Shown here piece after piece: positions 42,023 to 51,152 of a stretch of DNA of 64,000 bases (positions are counted from its first letter, which is position 1; each line of letters begins with the position of its first letter). A program made the translations under genes and the position numbers. The stretch lies in the NCBI GenBank assembly GCA_029224785.1, contig JAQXVF010000040.1:50046-114045 (forward strand). The letters are read 5' to 3'. The stretch comes from Bacillota bacterium (GTDB lineage Bacteria; Bacillota; Clostridia; Oscillospirales; Oscillospiraceae). The notes beneath the pieces are model-generated. The model had not been told where the DNA came from. It ran no database searches and saw only the letters and a list, made by a program, of their open reading frames with translations.

Positions 42023-43516
42023 TTATGATGTGATTTTTCCTTTCACAGACGGATACCGTTCCAGATCCGTATGAGGAATGGCCAGAGCAGCGGTCATTCG
42101 ACTGACAAAGTCCGTCACGGCGCCAAACTGGATATACTCCATAGCAGAAAGGTATCTCTGAATATCCGAGATCCGATCCATGTTCATAAGCAGCTTCTGG
42201 GCGCCTTCCAGGGAAGAGTTTCCGGCATTCACAATCCGGTCTCTGGGAAGATCGGGATACAGACCAATGCTCACGGCGCTTTCCTTATCCAGGTGGGTGC
42301 CAAAGGCTCCGGATACATAAAATCGATCCACCTGATCCATGGGGATCCCGGCGTATTCCAGAATGTAATCCACCATGGTATTGGCTGCTGCCTTGGTTCT
42401 CAGAAATGCATCCACATCACTCTGCCAAAGCACCAGACCTTCCCCGTAGCAGACACCTCGCTGTCCGTCCTGCTCCACATAGTCCCAGGCCCCGTCCCGG
42501 AATTTGCCCATGCGATCCAATATGCCTCCGAGAAACAGCACGGAAAGCAGATCCACAATTCCGCTGCCGCACAGTCCCTCCGGCTTTGTGTCTCCGATGA
42601 CATGGAGCCGGAGCTTTCCGTCCTCCATGGTCACCTTGCTGACGGCACCGGTTTTGGCCCGCATTCCCGTGGAGACCGAGCCCCCTTCCAGGGCGGGTCC
42701 TGCAGCACCGGCTCCCGCCAGCAGGAAGTGGCGGTTGCCCACCACCAGCTCACCGTTGGTGCCTATGTCCAGAAATACAGAAATCTCCTCCCGTTCCGCA
42801 AGACCGGTGGCAATCAGGCCGCTGAGAATGTCGCCACCCAGGTAATTGGCACGGCATGGCACGCAATACACATATCCGGGGATATCCAGACCCAGAGAAC
42901 TGCCGGAATAAAAATCAAAATCACAGGCATGGGGTGCATAGGGAGAGGCAAACACCGCAAAGGGATCCAATCCCAGAAACAGGTGGATCATGGTGGTATT
43001 TCCGGATACCACCATGGCGGAAAAAGCCTCCGCCGGGATTCCGGTCCGGTCCGTAAGGGCATCCATGACTTCCCGGAAGGATTCCAAAGTCGCCTGACGA
43101 ACCTCCTCCAGGTGCTCCGGATGGTTCCTACAATAAAACACCCGGTTGAGGATATCCTCGCCGTAGGCGATTTGCCGGTTGAACCGGCTTTCCGATGCCA
43201 CAACACTGCCGGATTGCATATTCACCAGGCGCATACACACGGTGGTGCTTCCCAGATCCACCGCAACGGCATAGTGTTCTGCGGTAGTATTCCCCTTTTC
43301 CAGACGGATCACTTCCCATCCGGCTCCGTCATACCCCAATGTGGCGGTAATCTTCCACGCAGCATCCGGCAGAACGACTGCAAGCTGCCGGAGCACCGAA
43401 AGAGAAAAGCGCACCGGCTCTCCCAGAGCATCCCGGATCCGCTGTGTATCCGGACGGGGATCCTCCTCAGTGGGAGGATTCATCTCCAGGTAGATCTTTC
43501 TGCTCATGGTCCGCAT
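42023..43516 (-). CDS. DUF4445 ASKHA-type ATPase, RACo-like but lacking the 2Fe-2S domain
   Basis: About 497 residues. After a short N-terminal region, the ASKHA core begins VAVDLGSTTVCMRLV, then AYGEDILNRV, VVSGNTTMIHLFLG, ANYLGGDILSGLIA, FLDIGTNGELVVG and FYVSGAFGTHLDKESA. These are shared with RACo, the ATP-dependent reductive activator of corrinoid proteins. RACo proteins start with a ferredoxin-like 2Fe-2S domain; no such Cys cluster is present here. No corrinoid protein or methyltransferase is nearby. The start at 43516 has GGAGG 9 nt upstream and lies inside the preceding gene (50-bp overlap). Confidence 0.82.
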   Translation of the reverse strand: MRTMSRKIYLEMNPPTEEDPRPDTQRIRDALGEPVRFSLSVLRQLAVVLPDAAWKITATLGYDGAGWEVIRLEKGNTTAEHYAVAVDLGSTTVCMRLVNMQSGSVVASESRFNRQIAYGEDILNRVFYCRNHPEHLEEVRQATLESFREVMDALTDRTGIPAEAFSAMVVSGNTTMIHLFLGLDPFAVFASPYAPHACDFDFYSGSSLGLDIPGYVYCVPCRANYLGGDILSGLIATGLAEREEISVFLDIGTNGELVVGNRHFLLAGAGAAGPALEGGSVSTGMRAKTGAVSKVTMEDGKLRLHVIGDTKPEGLCGSGIVDLLSVLFLGGILDRMGKFRDGAWDYVEQDGQRGVCYGEGLVLWQSDVDAFLRTKAAANTMVDYILEYAGIPMDQVDRFYVSGAFGTHLDKESAVSIGLYPDLPRDRIVNAGNSSLEGAQKLLMNMDRISDIQRYLSAMEYIQFGAVTDFVSRMTAALAIPHTDLERYPSVKGKITS

Positions 43517-44309
43517 GTTCGTCTTCCTCCAAAACCTGGGGAATAAACTTTTTGGCGAAAACACCTTTCTCCCCGGTTTTCACATACACATAGCCAATGA
43601 TCGAAAACACGGTTGCTCCGATGAAGTTCACCAGCAGGTCCTTCATGGTGTCAATCAAACCGATGTCCAGGTATCCTCCAAGCCCCATGGATCTGGAAGT
43701 ACCGTCTGCAAATACCAGGATCGTGTCGGTGATGTTCCGCACCTGATAGGCCACGTTGTGCCCGCCGGGATCCAGATTCACGGTGCTCAACGCCATGATC
43801 ACCGTATCTTTCTGCATATCGGTGCGGAAAATGGTATCCATGCCCCACTCAAAAAACTCCCACAGAACACCGATGGTCATAGAGAAGCAGAAGGCTGTGA
43901 CCGCCATATAGAAGGGAGACAGCTTTACAGGCACCCGATCCTCCCGGTTCAGCAAATGAACCAGGGAGAAGCCAATTGCCGCAAACAGGAATCCGTTGGT
44001 GGTATGGAGCAAGGTGTCCCAGATGGGGAAAATCAGGTAGTATTCCCGGATCTCTCCCAGGATCTCCGCCGCGAAAATAAAAATCAGAATGATGATTTCC
44101 AACGTGTCCGGCAGGATGATGTGGAGCCGCCGCTCCAGCAGGCTGGGAACCGTAAACAGAAACAACGTCAGGATGCAGATGAACACGTTTTCAAAATTCC
44201 GGTTGATAATCTGCTCGATCATGGCGGCAATAACCAGAAGACGCAGGATCAGATAGATCACCAGGACTTTTTTGGGGGCATTGGATAACAGAGACTTCCA
44301 TTTTTTCAT
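43467..44309 (-). CDS. Polytopic membrane protein, YjdF/DUF2238-like
   Basis: A 280-residue protein with about seven helices. The core IWDTLLHTTNGFLFAAIGFSL followed by TIGVLWEFFEWGMDTIF resembles the WD/H...WE..E pattern of YjdF/DUF2238 proteins, whose function is unknown. A His/Asp-rich cytosolic tail (EEDEHADHEQ) ends the protein. The start at 44309 follows AGGAGGT. It overlaps the start of the DUF4445 gene. Confidence 0.75.
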   Translation of the reverse strand: MKKWKSLLSNAPKKVLVIYLILRLLVIAAMIEQIINRNFENVFICILTLFLFTVPSLLERRLHIILPDTLEIIILIFIFAAEILGEIREYYLIFPIWDTLLHTTNGFLFAAIGFSLVHLLNREDRVPVKLSPFYMAVTAFCFSMTIGVLWEFFEWGMDTIFRTDMQKDTVIMALSTVNLDPGGHNVAYQVRNITDTILVFADGTSRSMGLGGYLDIGLIDTMKDLLVNFIGATVFSIIGYVYVKTGEKGVFAKKFIPQVLEEDEHADHEQKDLPGDESSH

Positions 44310-44332
44310 GTTGATACCTCCTGAATGCAGAA

Positions 44333-44360
44333 GCCGGCCGCCAAAAACAAGGCAGCCGGC
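44333..44360 (-). terminator. Hairpin between two membrane-protein genes
   Basis: GCCGGCCGCC and GGCAGCCGGC pair over ten positions (one wobble in RNA) around an 8-nt loop. It lies just before the ribosome site of the downstream gene. Confidence 0.55.
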
Positions 44361-44369
44361 CAACCGATT

Positions 44370-44768
44370 TTATGCAGGGAACACGTTGGTTACCCAGATC
44401 AGAAGCGGCAGTGCCAGGGAAAACAGGCTTACCACCCAGGGCTGAAGGGTTTTTTTGGACGCAAACATCAAAAGAAGACACAGCACCGTCAGACCCACCG
44501 GGCCAAAAAGGGCCAGTTCCCGGCTGACGACGGCAGCATATTCCCCGTTATTCTGCAGTCCGATCCCAACCTGTGCGGGAAGCTCCCGGAGATTTTTATA
44601 TGTCAGATAGGCCAGACCCCAAATTACAGGAACGGCCATCAGCAGTTTCCGAAGCTTGAATATGCAGGAACAAATCCCGTGAATCACAGCCGATGCTCTC
44701 GCAAAATACTCCTTCGTCTTTTCCCAGGCAGGGCTCCCTGTCCCCTTCTTTTCGGCAAATTTCGACAT
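44370..44768 (-). CDS. Small membrane protein of unknown function
   Basis: A 132-residue protein with three hydrophobic helices (about 42-60, 88-106 and 112-130). The central loop RELPAQVGIGLQNNGEYAAVVSRELALFGP is typical of a family seen in Clostridia next to multi-helix membrane proteins, but no function is known. The start at 44768 has GGAGG upstream. Probably co-transcribed with the YjdF-like gene. Confidence 0.65.
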   Translation of the reverse strand: MSKFAEKKGTGSPAWEKTKEYFARASAVIHGICSCIFKLRKLLMAVPVIWGLAYLTYKNLRELPAQVGIGLQNNGEYAAVVSRELALFGPVGLTVLCLLLMFASKKTLQPWVVSLFSLALPLLIWVTNVFPA

Positions 44769-44937
44769 AAGCACTTATCCTCCTGCGGAAATACTTATTT
44801 TATGATACCATATTTTCTCCCGATTTGCAAGAAAATACTAAGACAAACAAAAATTTGAAAATCATATCAATTAGTCCGTTTTATTTCCCACATACTGTTG
44901 TACAATTCAGTCATCAAACAACAAGGAGGACAACCCC

Positions 44938-45111
44938 ATGAAAAAACAGCACCGAGAAAACCGAACCATCCGGCAAAGGATCGCTTCTCCCCGTTTTCCC
45001 AACCAGGCAGAGCACAACCTGTTTCTGCAGAAGATCATGGATACCGCACTGATGTTTGCCTGCTGCGTAGGCACCGTGTCCGTCATGTCCTTTCTGATGG
45101 CGGCACTTTAA
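44938..45111 (+). CDS. 57-residue basic peptide with C-terminal membrane helix
   Basis: A short gene beginning KKQHRENRTIRQRI, with a hydrophobic C-terminal segment (about 34-56) including two cysteines. AAGGAGG lies 7 nt before the ATG. Its stop overlaps that of coaX tail to tail by 4 bp. Unrecognised. Confidence 0.6.
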   Translation: MKKQHRENRTIRQRIASPRFPNQAEHNLFLQKIMDTALMFACCVGTVSVMSFLMAAL

Positions 45112-45887
45112 GGCTTCATCCGTCTGGTATTCTCCCGATACAGGATAGCCAGTCCTTTCAGGATCAGATCCTTATCGTAAAGGATCTCATGGCGGCACAG
45201 CGGTGTGACAAACTGCGCCATACTGCCGGTGGCGACCACCGTTGTGCCGAAGCCCAGCTCTTCTTCGATGCGGTCGATCATCCCGTCGATCATACAAGCC
45301 GTTCCAAACATCACTCCGCTGCGCATAGCTTCCGCCGTATTCCTGCCGATGACCCGCTTGGGTCTGTCGATCTGGATGGCAGGAAGCAGCGCAGCTTTTT
45401 CCGTCAGTGCATTCAGAGACACCCGGATTCCCGGACAAACACAGCCTCCGATATGTGCTCCCTTCCGGTCGATCACTCCGAAGGTGGTGGCGGTTCCCAT
45501 GTCAATGAGAATCAAAGGCGGGGTGTACTCCCGCAGGGCAGCCACATCCGCAACTACCAGATCCGCACCCATCTGTGCCGGGTTCTCCAGCAGGATGTTC
45601 AAACCTGTTTTGATCCCCGGTCCCACAGTCATGGCAGACTTTCCGGTGTATTTTCGGACGGCAGACTGCATAGAGTTCAGGACCTGGGGCACTACGGAAG
45701 CGATGATGGTCCCTTCCACATCCTGTCTGGAGACGCCGTATACATCGCACAGGTTCTTAATATCCATCATATACTGATCCGAGGTCTTGGTATCCTCCGT
45801 GACCAGTCTGGCGCGAAACAGGATCCGACCGTCCTGAATGCCGCCGATGACGATATGGGAATTCCCGATATCCACTGCCAGTATCAA
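45108..45887 (-). CDS. coaX: Type III pantothenate kinase
   Basis: A 259-residue enzyme that phosphorylates pantothenate, the first step of coenzyme A synthesis; ADP feedback-insensitive type. Motifs: LAVDIGNSHIVIG (phosphate-binding), ENPAQMGADLVVADVAA (catalytic Asp in GADL), and LIDMGTATTFGVID. The start is TTG at 45887 with AAGGAGGG. It follows the phosphodiesterase gene by 12 bp. Confidence 0.95.
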   Translation of the reverse strand: MILAVDIGNSHIVIGGIQDGRILFRARLVTEDTKTSDQYMMDIKNLCDVYGVSRQDVEGTIIASVVPQVLNSMQSAVRKYTGKSAMTVGPGIKTGLNILLENPAQMGADLVVADVAALREYTPPLILIDMGTATTFGVIDRKGAHIGGCVCPGIRVSLNALTEKAALLPAIQIDRPKRVIGRNTAEAMRSGVMFGTACMIDGMIDRIEEELGFGTTVVATGSMAQFVTPLCRHEILYDKDLILKGLAILYRENTRRMKP

Positions 45888-45899
45888 GATTGACCCTCC

Positions 45900-46373
45900 T
45901 TATCGAATGATCCGCATATCCGCGATTTTTCCGTCTTGTATCTCCATGATCCCGGCGCTGGAATGGAAGTATCCGCAGGTTCCGGGGTTCATGATCCACA
46001 TACCGTCGGAAAGCTGCCTGCATTCCGGCTCGTGCGTATGGCCGTACAGCACTGCCTGTGCCCCAGTCTGGGATGCCGCACGGATCAGAGAGAACCGCTG
46101 CAGCTTAACGTGGTGCAGATGGCCGTGGGTCATATAAATCCGAACACCCCCGATCTGCGGCACCAGTATGCGGGAAATATACCCCGAACACCGGTTTTCG
46201 TCACAGTTTCCGGGAACCTGATACATCGGGATTTCCGGAAAAAGCTCATGGAGCTTCTCTCCGTCCCCATAGTAGTCACCCAGATGCAGGATTACATCCG
46301 GCTTCTCCGTTTCCACGCACGACTGCATAAAGGCAATATGCTGATGAGAATCGGACAAAATTAGCACTTTCAT
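45900..46373 (-). CDS. YfcE/MJ0936-family metallophosphoesterase
   Basis: 157 residues, the compact calcineurin-like fold: VLILSDSHQH, ILHLGDYYGDG, VPGNCDEN, MTHGHLHHV and YGHTHEPE supply the two-metal site. Family members hydrolyse phosphodiesters in vitro; the natural substrate is unknown. The start at 46373 has AGAGGTG upstream. Confidence 0.93.
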   Translation of the reverse strand: MKVLILSDSHQHIAFMQSCVETEKPDVILHLGDYYGDGEKLHELFPEIPMYQVPGNCDENRCSGYISRILVPQIGGVRIYMTHGHLHHVKLQRFSLIRAASQTGAQAVLYGHTHEPECRQLSDGMWIMNPGTCGYFHSSAGIMEIQDGKIADMRIIR

Positions 46374-46456
46374 TGGACACACCTCTGTTTCGTCCGGCAT
46401 ATACTGTTTTGAAGCATAACTGTAGTATAGCAGAAAAAATGACAGGAGGCAATGAA

Positions 46457-46693
46457 ATGGCACAAAATTTTGATGAATTTTCCATAAAGGAAGCCATGCG
46501 TCTGGCAAACAGCGATGCCGGTCAAGCACTGTACTCCGCCATCAAAAGCAGCCACAGTCAGGATCTTCAAAAGATCCAGCAGAAGCTTGCGTCGGGAGAT
46601 ATACAGGGTGCGAAGGACGCAATTCTCACACTCATGAATACACCGGAAGCGAAAAAAGCGCTGGAAAATTTGGGAGGAACCAGCCATGGCTGA
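46457..46693 (+). CDS. Unknown small helical protein, first of a three-gene operon
   Basis: A 78-residue acidic-helical protein: FSIKEAMRLANSDAGQALYSAI, then KIQQKLASGDIQGAKDAILTLMNTPEAKKALENL. It has no membrane segment or signal. AGGAGG precedes the ATG. The next gene begins 8 bp before its stop. The pattern of short amphipathic helices suggests a self-associating protein. The role is not known. Confidence 0.75.
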   Translation: MAQNFDEFSIKEAMRLANSDAGQALYSAIKSSHSQDLQKIQQKLASGDIQGAKDAILTLMNTPEAKKALENLGGTSHG

Positions 46694-47042
46694 GTTAGGG
46701 GAGCAGTTGACACAAATGCTGCAGGATCCTCAGATCATGCAGCAGGTCATCGCCATGGCACAATCGTTCGGCATGAATCCACCGAGGCCCGATGGGCAGG
46801 CGAAGACGAATCCTCCGTCTGATGCACAGCCTGTTTCCCAGACAGCCCAGGATATGCTGCAAAGAATGAGCCAGTTTGCTGCCTTGCCCATGCTGGACAG
46901 CAATCAGAAGGGACTGCTCAATGCCCTCTCTCCATACCTTTCCAAAGAAAAGTCGCAGAAGCTTGAAAATGCCATGGCCATTGCCCATTTGGCGACCCTG
47001 GCATCGATTACCATTCCCGGTAAACCGCCGGAGGTGAAATGA
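46686..47042 (+). CDS. Unknown helical protein, second of the operon
   Basis: 118 residues: an N-terminal helix LGEQLTQMLQDPQIMQQVIAM, a Pro-rich linker (about 30-50), and a second helical domain LLNALSPYLSKEKSQKLENAMAIAHLATL. The spacing of DP-x-IMQQV resembles the first protein, so both may interact. No catalytic motif. Overlaps gene one; followed immediately by gene three. Confidence 0.75.
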   Translation: MAELGEQLTQMLQDPQIMQQVIAMAQSFGMNPPRPDGQAKTNPPSDAQPVSQTAQDMLQRMSQFAALPMLDSNQKGLLNALSPYLSKEKSQKLENAMAIAHLATLASITIPGKPPEVK

Positions 47043-47315
47043 TTGTATAATCGATATATTCCCCAGCCGGATGGCACCTTTCAAAAGCAACAGCTTACCG
47101 ATCATCTTCCGGATAGCACGCCTCAAAGAGAGGATCCGCCGCCCATTCTCCCCCGCATGGAAGCAAAGAATTCGTCCCAGAAGGAACCCACCCTTTTCTC
47201 AGAGCTTTCCAGCGGGGATCTCATGACCCTTCTTACCATGCTGCTGATTGCCTCAGAAGGAGGCGAAAACCGCACGATGGCTCTGCTGACCCTTGCATTC
47301 TATTTTCTGATATAG
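47043..47315 (+). CDS. Unknown protein with C-terminal hydrophobic segment, third of the operon
   Basis: 90 residues, starting with TTG 2 bp after the previous stop codon region, with GGAGGTG upstream. The N-terminal 50 residues are polar, Pro/Gln-rich (YIPQPDGTFQ). The last 30 form two short hydrophobic stretches, LMTLLTMLLIA and MALLTLAFYFLI, separated by SEGGENRT. A membrane-tail anchor for the other two proteins is possible. Unrecognised. Confidence 0.7.
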   Translation: MYNRYIPQPDGTFQKQQLTDHLPDSTPQREDPPPILPRMEAKNSSQKEPTLFSELSSGDLMTLLTMLLIASEGGENRTMALLTLAFYFLI

Positions 47316-47430
47316 CAGCATTCACAAAACCTTAATATTCCGAACAGAAAACCTTAATTGCTCTTAAATCCGGTTTCATTTCTGCTGTGGTATAATCATT
47401 TCATCACGAAAACGGAGGAAAGAGCCTAAA

Positions 47431-48249
47431 ATGAAGAAAAAATTATGCATTATATCTCTTGCAGCGTCATGTCTCATCCTGCTGTTTGCCTGCGGTGCAC
47501 TTAGAACACATCGTCTCGATTGGCCCGCAATGCTTTTCGAAAAAACCGTTGAAACAGTGAGCTGGCATTTCAGCAGCCATCATTCCGAAGTGGAAATCCG
47601 AATTTCAGATTATGCGGAAAACCACGGTTTCACCCTGTATGATTATCCCGAAAGCCTGATCCGCATGATGGAGCGCAATCCGGAAACCGAAGATTTTGTT
47701 TTGTCTTATCCTATAGAGCATCAAAAGAAACAAATAGTTGATTTATCTGAGTATGCGGATTGCTCCACTGTTCCTCTTTTGATGCAGTGGGACACCCGCT
47801 GGGGCTACAAAACCTATGCCGGTGAATTAGCAGGGCTTTCTGCCTGTGGACCGGTATGCCTCTCCATGGTTGCCCTTTACCTTACAGGGGATACCAGTCT
47901 TACCCCGGATTATCTCATCGATTTCGCAGAGCAAAACGGATACGGAGTTTGGGGCCAGGGGTCTTCCTGGACACTGATCAGCGAAGGCGGCGAAAAACTC
48001 GGATTCGATGTGACAGAGCTGCCGCTGGATGAGGACAGAATCGTTCGCAACCTGGAGGTTGGAAATCCCATTATCTGTGTTATGGGACCAGGAGATTTTA
48101 CTACCACCGGGCATTTTGTCGTGCTCACCGGCTATGAGAACGGTGCGTTTACGGTCAATGACCCCAACAGCTTCGAGAACTCCCGGAAGACATGGACATA
48201 TGCGCAAATCAAAGATCAGATTGATAACATATGGGCCATAAGGTACTAA
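47431..48249 (+). CDS. C39-like papain-fold lipoprotein
   Basis: 272 residues. Signal peptide with lipobox LFAC (Cys21). A linker region with a segment of about 90 residues leads to a C39_2 peptidase-like domain (about 113-272): catalytic Cys139 in LSACGPVCLSM, His228 in TTGHFVVLTGY and Asp244 in VNDPN. Such secreted C39-like proteins may cleave peptides or act on wall; the substrate is unknown. A strong terminator follows. Confidence 0.85.
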   Translation: MKKKLCIISLAASCLILLFACGALRTHRLDWPAMLFEKTVETVSWHFSSHHSEVEIRISDYAENHGFTLYDYPESLIRMMERNPETEDFVLSYPIEHQKKQIVDLSEYADCSTVPLLMQWDTRWGYKTYAGELAGLSACGPVCLSMVALYLTGDTSLTPDYLIDFAEQNGYGVWGQGSSWTLISEGGEKLGFDVTELPLDEDRIVRNLEVGNPIICVMGPGDFTTTGHFVVLTGYENGAFTVNDPNSFENSRKTWTYAQIKDQIDNIWAIRY

Positions 48250-48277
48250 AAAAAGGCACCCAAACGGGTGCCTTTTT
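48250..48277. terminator. Bidirectional terminator
   Basis: AAAAAGGCACCC (48250-48261) pairs with GGGTGCCTTTTT (48266-48277) around AAAC, between convergent genes. Confidence 0.9.
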
Positions 48278-48283
48278 CCTATA

Positions 48284-49297
48284 TTATCTTGCAACAAAGC
48301 CAACCTTCTTGTAGACCTTTCGCAGCGTCTTTTCCGCCACATAGCCTGCCTTTTCCGCGCCCTGACGGTATACGTTCTCCAGATACGCCTTATCCTTCAT
48401 CAGTCGGGTGGCCTCCTCACGGATGGGACGGAGGGTCTCCACCACCGCTTCGCCCACCTTCGGCTTGAAGGCGCCGTAGCCCTGGCCGGCAAACTCCGCC
48501 TCAATCTCCGCAAAGGACTTTCCGGTACAGGCGGAATAAATGGTCATCAGATTGGACACGCCGGGCTTTTTCTCCCGGTCATAGTGAACACAGTTCTCCG
48601 TGTCAGAATCGGTGATGGCACGCTTGAACTGACGCATAATCACCTCCGGTGCATCCATCAACGTGATACGGCCGGTATCTTCGTTTTCGGATTTGGACAT
48701 TTTCGCCGTAGGATTCGTCAGGCTCATGATCCGTGCTCCGACCTTGGGAACAAACGGCTCCGGCAGCTTGAACACATCGCCGTAAATGCCGTTGAACCGG
48801 CGGGCAATGGTGTGGCACAGCTCCACGTGCTGCTTCTGATCCTCTCCCACCGGCACCAAATCCGGCTGGTACAGCAGAATATCCGCTGCCATGAGGCTGG
48901 GATAGGTAAACAGGCCGCCGTTGATATTGTCGGCATTTTTGGAGCTCTTGTCCTTGAACTGGGTCATGCGGGACAGCTCTCCGAACATGGAATAGCAGTC
49001 CAGCACCCACCCAAGCTCCGCGTGCTGGTGGACATGACTCTGAATGAACAGAGTGTTCTTCTCCGGATCCAGTCCGCAGGCGATGTACTGGGCAAGCTGC
49101 TCCAGCGTGCGGCGACGCAGGTCTGCCGGATTCTGCCGGACGGTAATGGCGTGCAGGTCCGCCATAAAGTAAAAGCAATCATACTCCTCCGCCCGGGCAC
49201 TCCAGTTCTTGATGGCACCCAGGTAGCTTCCCAACGTCAGGTCTCCGGAAGGCTTGATGCCGGATAACATTCTTTTTTTTGCTGTTTCTTCCGCCAT
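48284..49297 (-). CDS. trpS: Tryptophanyl-tRNA synthetase
   Basis: A 337-residue class I synthetase. The HIGH-type motif is SGDLTLGSYLGA near residue 16, with the KMSKS motif in TAKMSKSEN. Also seen are FIQSHVHQHAELGW and DLVPVGEDQKQHVEL, typical of TrpRS. The start at 49297 has AAGAGG. It is divergent from gltX with 158 bp between; no T-box leader fits in that space. Confidence 0.97.
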   Translation of the reverse strand: MAEETAKKRMLSGIKPSGDLTLGSYLGAIKNWSARAEEYDCFYFMADLHAITVRQNPADLRRRTLEQLAQYIACGLDPEKNTLFIQSHVHQHAELGWVLDCYSMFGELSRMTQFKDKSSKNADNINGGLFTYPSLMAADILLYQPDLVPVGEDQKQHVELCHTIARRFNGIYGDVFKLPEPFVPKVGARIMSLTNPTAKMSKSENEDTGRITLMDAPEVIMRQFKRAITDSDTENCVHYDREKKPGVSNLMTIYSACTGKSFAEIEAEFAGQGYGAFKPKVGEAVVETLRPIREEATRLMKDKAYLENVYRQGAEKAGYVAEKTLRKVYKKVGFVAR

Positions 49298-49392
49298 AGG
49301 GATTCCTCTTTTCGATTTTTTAATAGCATAGCACACAGCCGGAAAAAACGCAAGCAAAAGGCGTTCTCTTTTCTGATTTTTCCCTGCCGGAA

Positions 49393-49421
49393 TTGACATT
49401 GAACGGCGCAAATGGTATAGT
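49393..49421 (+). promoter_or_regulatory. Promoter of gltX
   Basis: TTGACA (49393-49398), 17-bp spacer, TATAGT (49416-49421), 35 bp before the start. Confidence 0.8.
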
Positions 49422-49455
49422 ATTTCCAGTCAATCTACAAGAGAGGTCTTTTGAT

Positions 49456-51105
49456 ATGGATTATCAATCACTTGCGGATCTTCTGTTTCCGGATGTAACG
49501 GACACACCGGAGGATCTGGAAAAGAGATACCCGGAGAGGAACCTGCCGGAGGGTGCCGTGGTCACCCGGATGGCTCCCTCCCCCACCGGTTTCGTCCATC
49601 TGGGCAACCTGGTCATGGGCCTGACCGCAGAACGCATGGCACACCAAAGCGGCGGTGTTCTGTTCCTGCGCGTGGAGGATACCGATGCCAAGCGGGAAGT
49701 CCCCGGCGCTGTGGAGGTCCTCATTAACACCCTGAAGCACTACGGCATCTCCTTCGATGAGGGTGCCGCCATAGACGGCGATATCGGCTCCTACGGTCCC
49801 TATCGTCAGCGTCAGCGTGCGCAGATCTACCATGTCTACGCCAAAAAGCTGGTATCCGAAGGAAAAGCCTATCCCTGCTTCTGCACAGAGGAGGAGCTGG
49901 CCGCCATGCGGGAAACTCAGGAGGCCAGCAAGGAGACCACCGGCTACTATGGTAAATATGCCGTCTGGCGGGACCGCCCCATGGAAGACATTCAGGCACA
50001 GCTTTCCGCCGGTCATCCCTGGGTCCTTCGGTTCCGCAGTACCGGTTCTGTTGAAAACCAGTCAAAATATGACGATCTGGTCAAGGGCAAGCTGACCATT
50101 ACAGAAAACGATGTGGACCATGTCCTTCTCAAGTCCGACGGCATTCCCACCTATCACTTTGCCCACGCTGTGGACGATCATCTGATGCGCACTACCCATG
50201 TCGTCCGGGGCGACGAATGGATGGCTACCCTGCCCTTCCACATCCAGCTTTTCAAGGCTTTGGGCTTCAAGCTGCCCAGGTATGCCCATATCGGGCCGCT
50301 GATGAAAATGGACGGCACCTCCAAGCGGAAGCTTTCCAAGCGGAAGGATCCCGAGCTGGCTTTGACCTTCTACAAGGCAGAGGGCTTCCCCGTGAAAGCC
50401 GTCTATGAGTATATCATGACCATTCTGAACTCCAATTTCGAGGATTGGCGTCGTGCCAACCCCGACATCGACGCTTCGGAATTCAAATTCAGCCCCAAGA
50501 AGCTGAATCCCGCCGGCAGCCTGTTTGACTATGCCAAGCTGACGGACGTGTCGAAAAACGTCATTTCCCGAATGGATGCCGAAACCGTGTATTCCCTGCT
50601 TCTGGAATGGGCAAAGGAATTCGATCCCGACTTCGGTGCCAAGCTGGAAGCCGACCCGCACTATGCTATCTCCATTCTGGCCATCGGCAGGGGCGGAAAA
50701 AAGCCCCGCAAGGATCTGGCCACCTGGAAAGAAGCCAAACCCTACATGGGCTTCTTCTATGATGACTATCTGGAAGTCCCAGAATTTGACAGCCGCTTTG
50801 ACAAGGCCACCATCAGAACCGTGCTGGAGAAATTCCTTGCCTCCTACGATCCCGCCGATGATTCCGGTGTGTGGTTCGACAAAGTCAAGGCCATCACCGC
50901 CGACATCGGCTTTACCTCCGACATGAAGGCATACAAAGCGGATCCCTCCGCTTTCCCCGGTACCGTTGCGGATGTTTCCACTTTCCTCCGTGTTGCCGTC
51001 ACCGGAAAGACCAATTCCCCCGATCTGTATACTGTTATGCAAATTCTGGGCTGTGACCGCACTGCGGCACGGATTCGCAGCGCCATGAAAGCCCTTGAAA
51101 ACTGA
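49456..51105 (+). CDS. gltX: Glutamyl-tRNA synthetase
   Basis: A 549-residue class I synthetase. HIGH motif in MAPSPTGFVHLGN, adjacent FLRVEDTDAKRE, the GDEWMATLPFHIQLF region, and KLSKRKDPE as KMSKS-type loop. The C-terminal anticodon-binding part is longer than in many GluRS, giving a total above the usual 480-500. In organisms with GatCAB the enzyme may be non-discriminating; this cannot be judged here. The start has GAGAGG 9 nt upstream. Confidence 0.95.
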   Translation: MDYQSLADLLFPDVTDTPEDLEKRYPERNLPEGAVVTRMAPSPTGFVHLGNLVMGLTAERMAHQSGGVLFLRVEDTDAKREVPGAVEVLINTLKHYGISFDEGAAIDGDIGSYGPYRQRQRAQIYHVYAKKLVSEGKAYPCFCTEEELAAMRETQEASKETTGYYGKYAVWRDRPMEDIQAQLSAGHPWVLRFRSTGSVENQSKYDDLVKGKLTITENDVDHVLLKSDGIPTYHFAHAVDDHLMRTTHVVRGDEWMATLPFHIQLFKALGFKLPRYAHIGPLMKMDGTSKRKLSKRKDPELALTFYKAEGFPVKAVYEYIMTILNSNFEDWRRANPDIDASEFKFSPKKLNPAGSLFDYAKLTDVSKNVISRMDAETVYSLLLEWAKEFDPDFGAKLEADPHYAISILAIGRGGKKPRKDLATWKEAKPYMGFFYDDYLEVPEFDSRFDKATIRTVLEKFLASYDPADDSGVWFDKVKAITADIGFTSDMKAYKADPSAFPGTVADVSTFLRVAVTGKTNSPDLYTVMQILGCDRTAARIRSAMKALEN

Positions 51106-51117
51106 TTTTTCGTGCAT

Positions 51118-51152
51118 AAAAAGCCAGCATGTGCATTCATGCTGGCTTTTTT
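51118..51152 (+). terminator. Terminator after gltX
   Basis: AAAAAGCCAGCATG pairs with CATGCTGGCTTTTT (51118-51131 with 51138-51151), T-tract on the plus strand. Confidence 0.9.

Noticed and set aside
49298..49455. T-box leader for trpS or gltX
   Set aside because: Only 158 bp separate the two divergent genes and no T-box sequence or specifier stem is visible; gltX has an ordinary promoter there.
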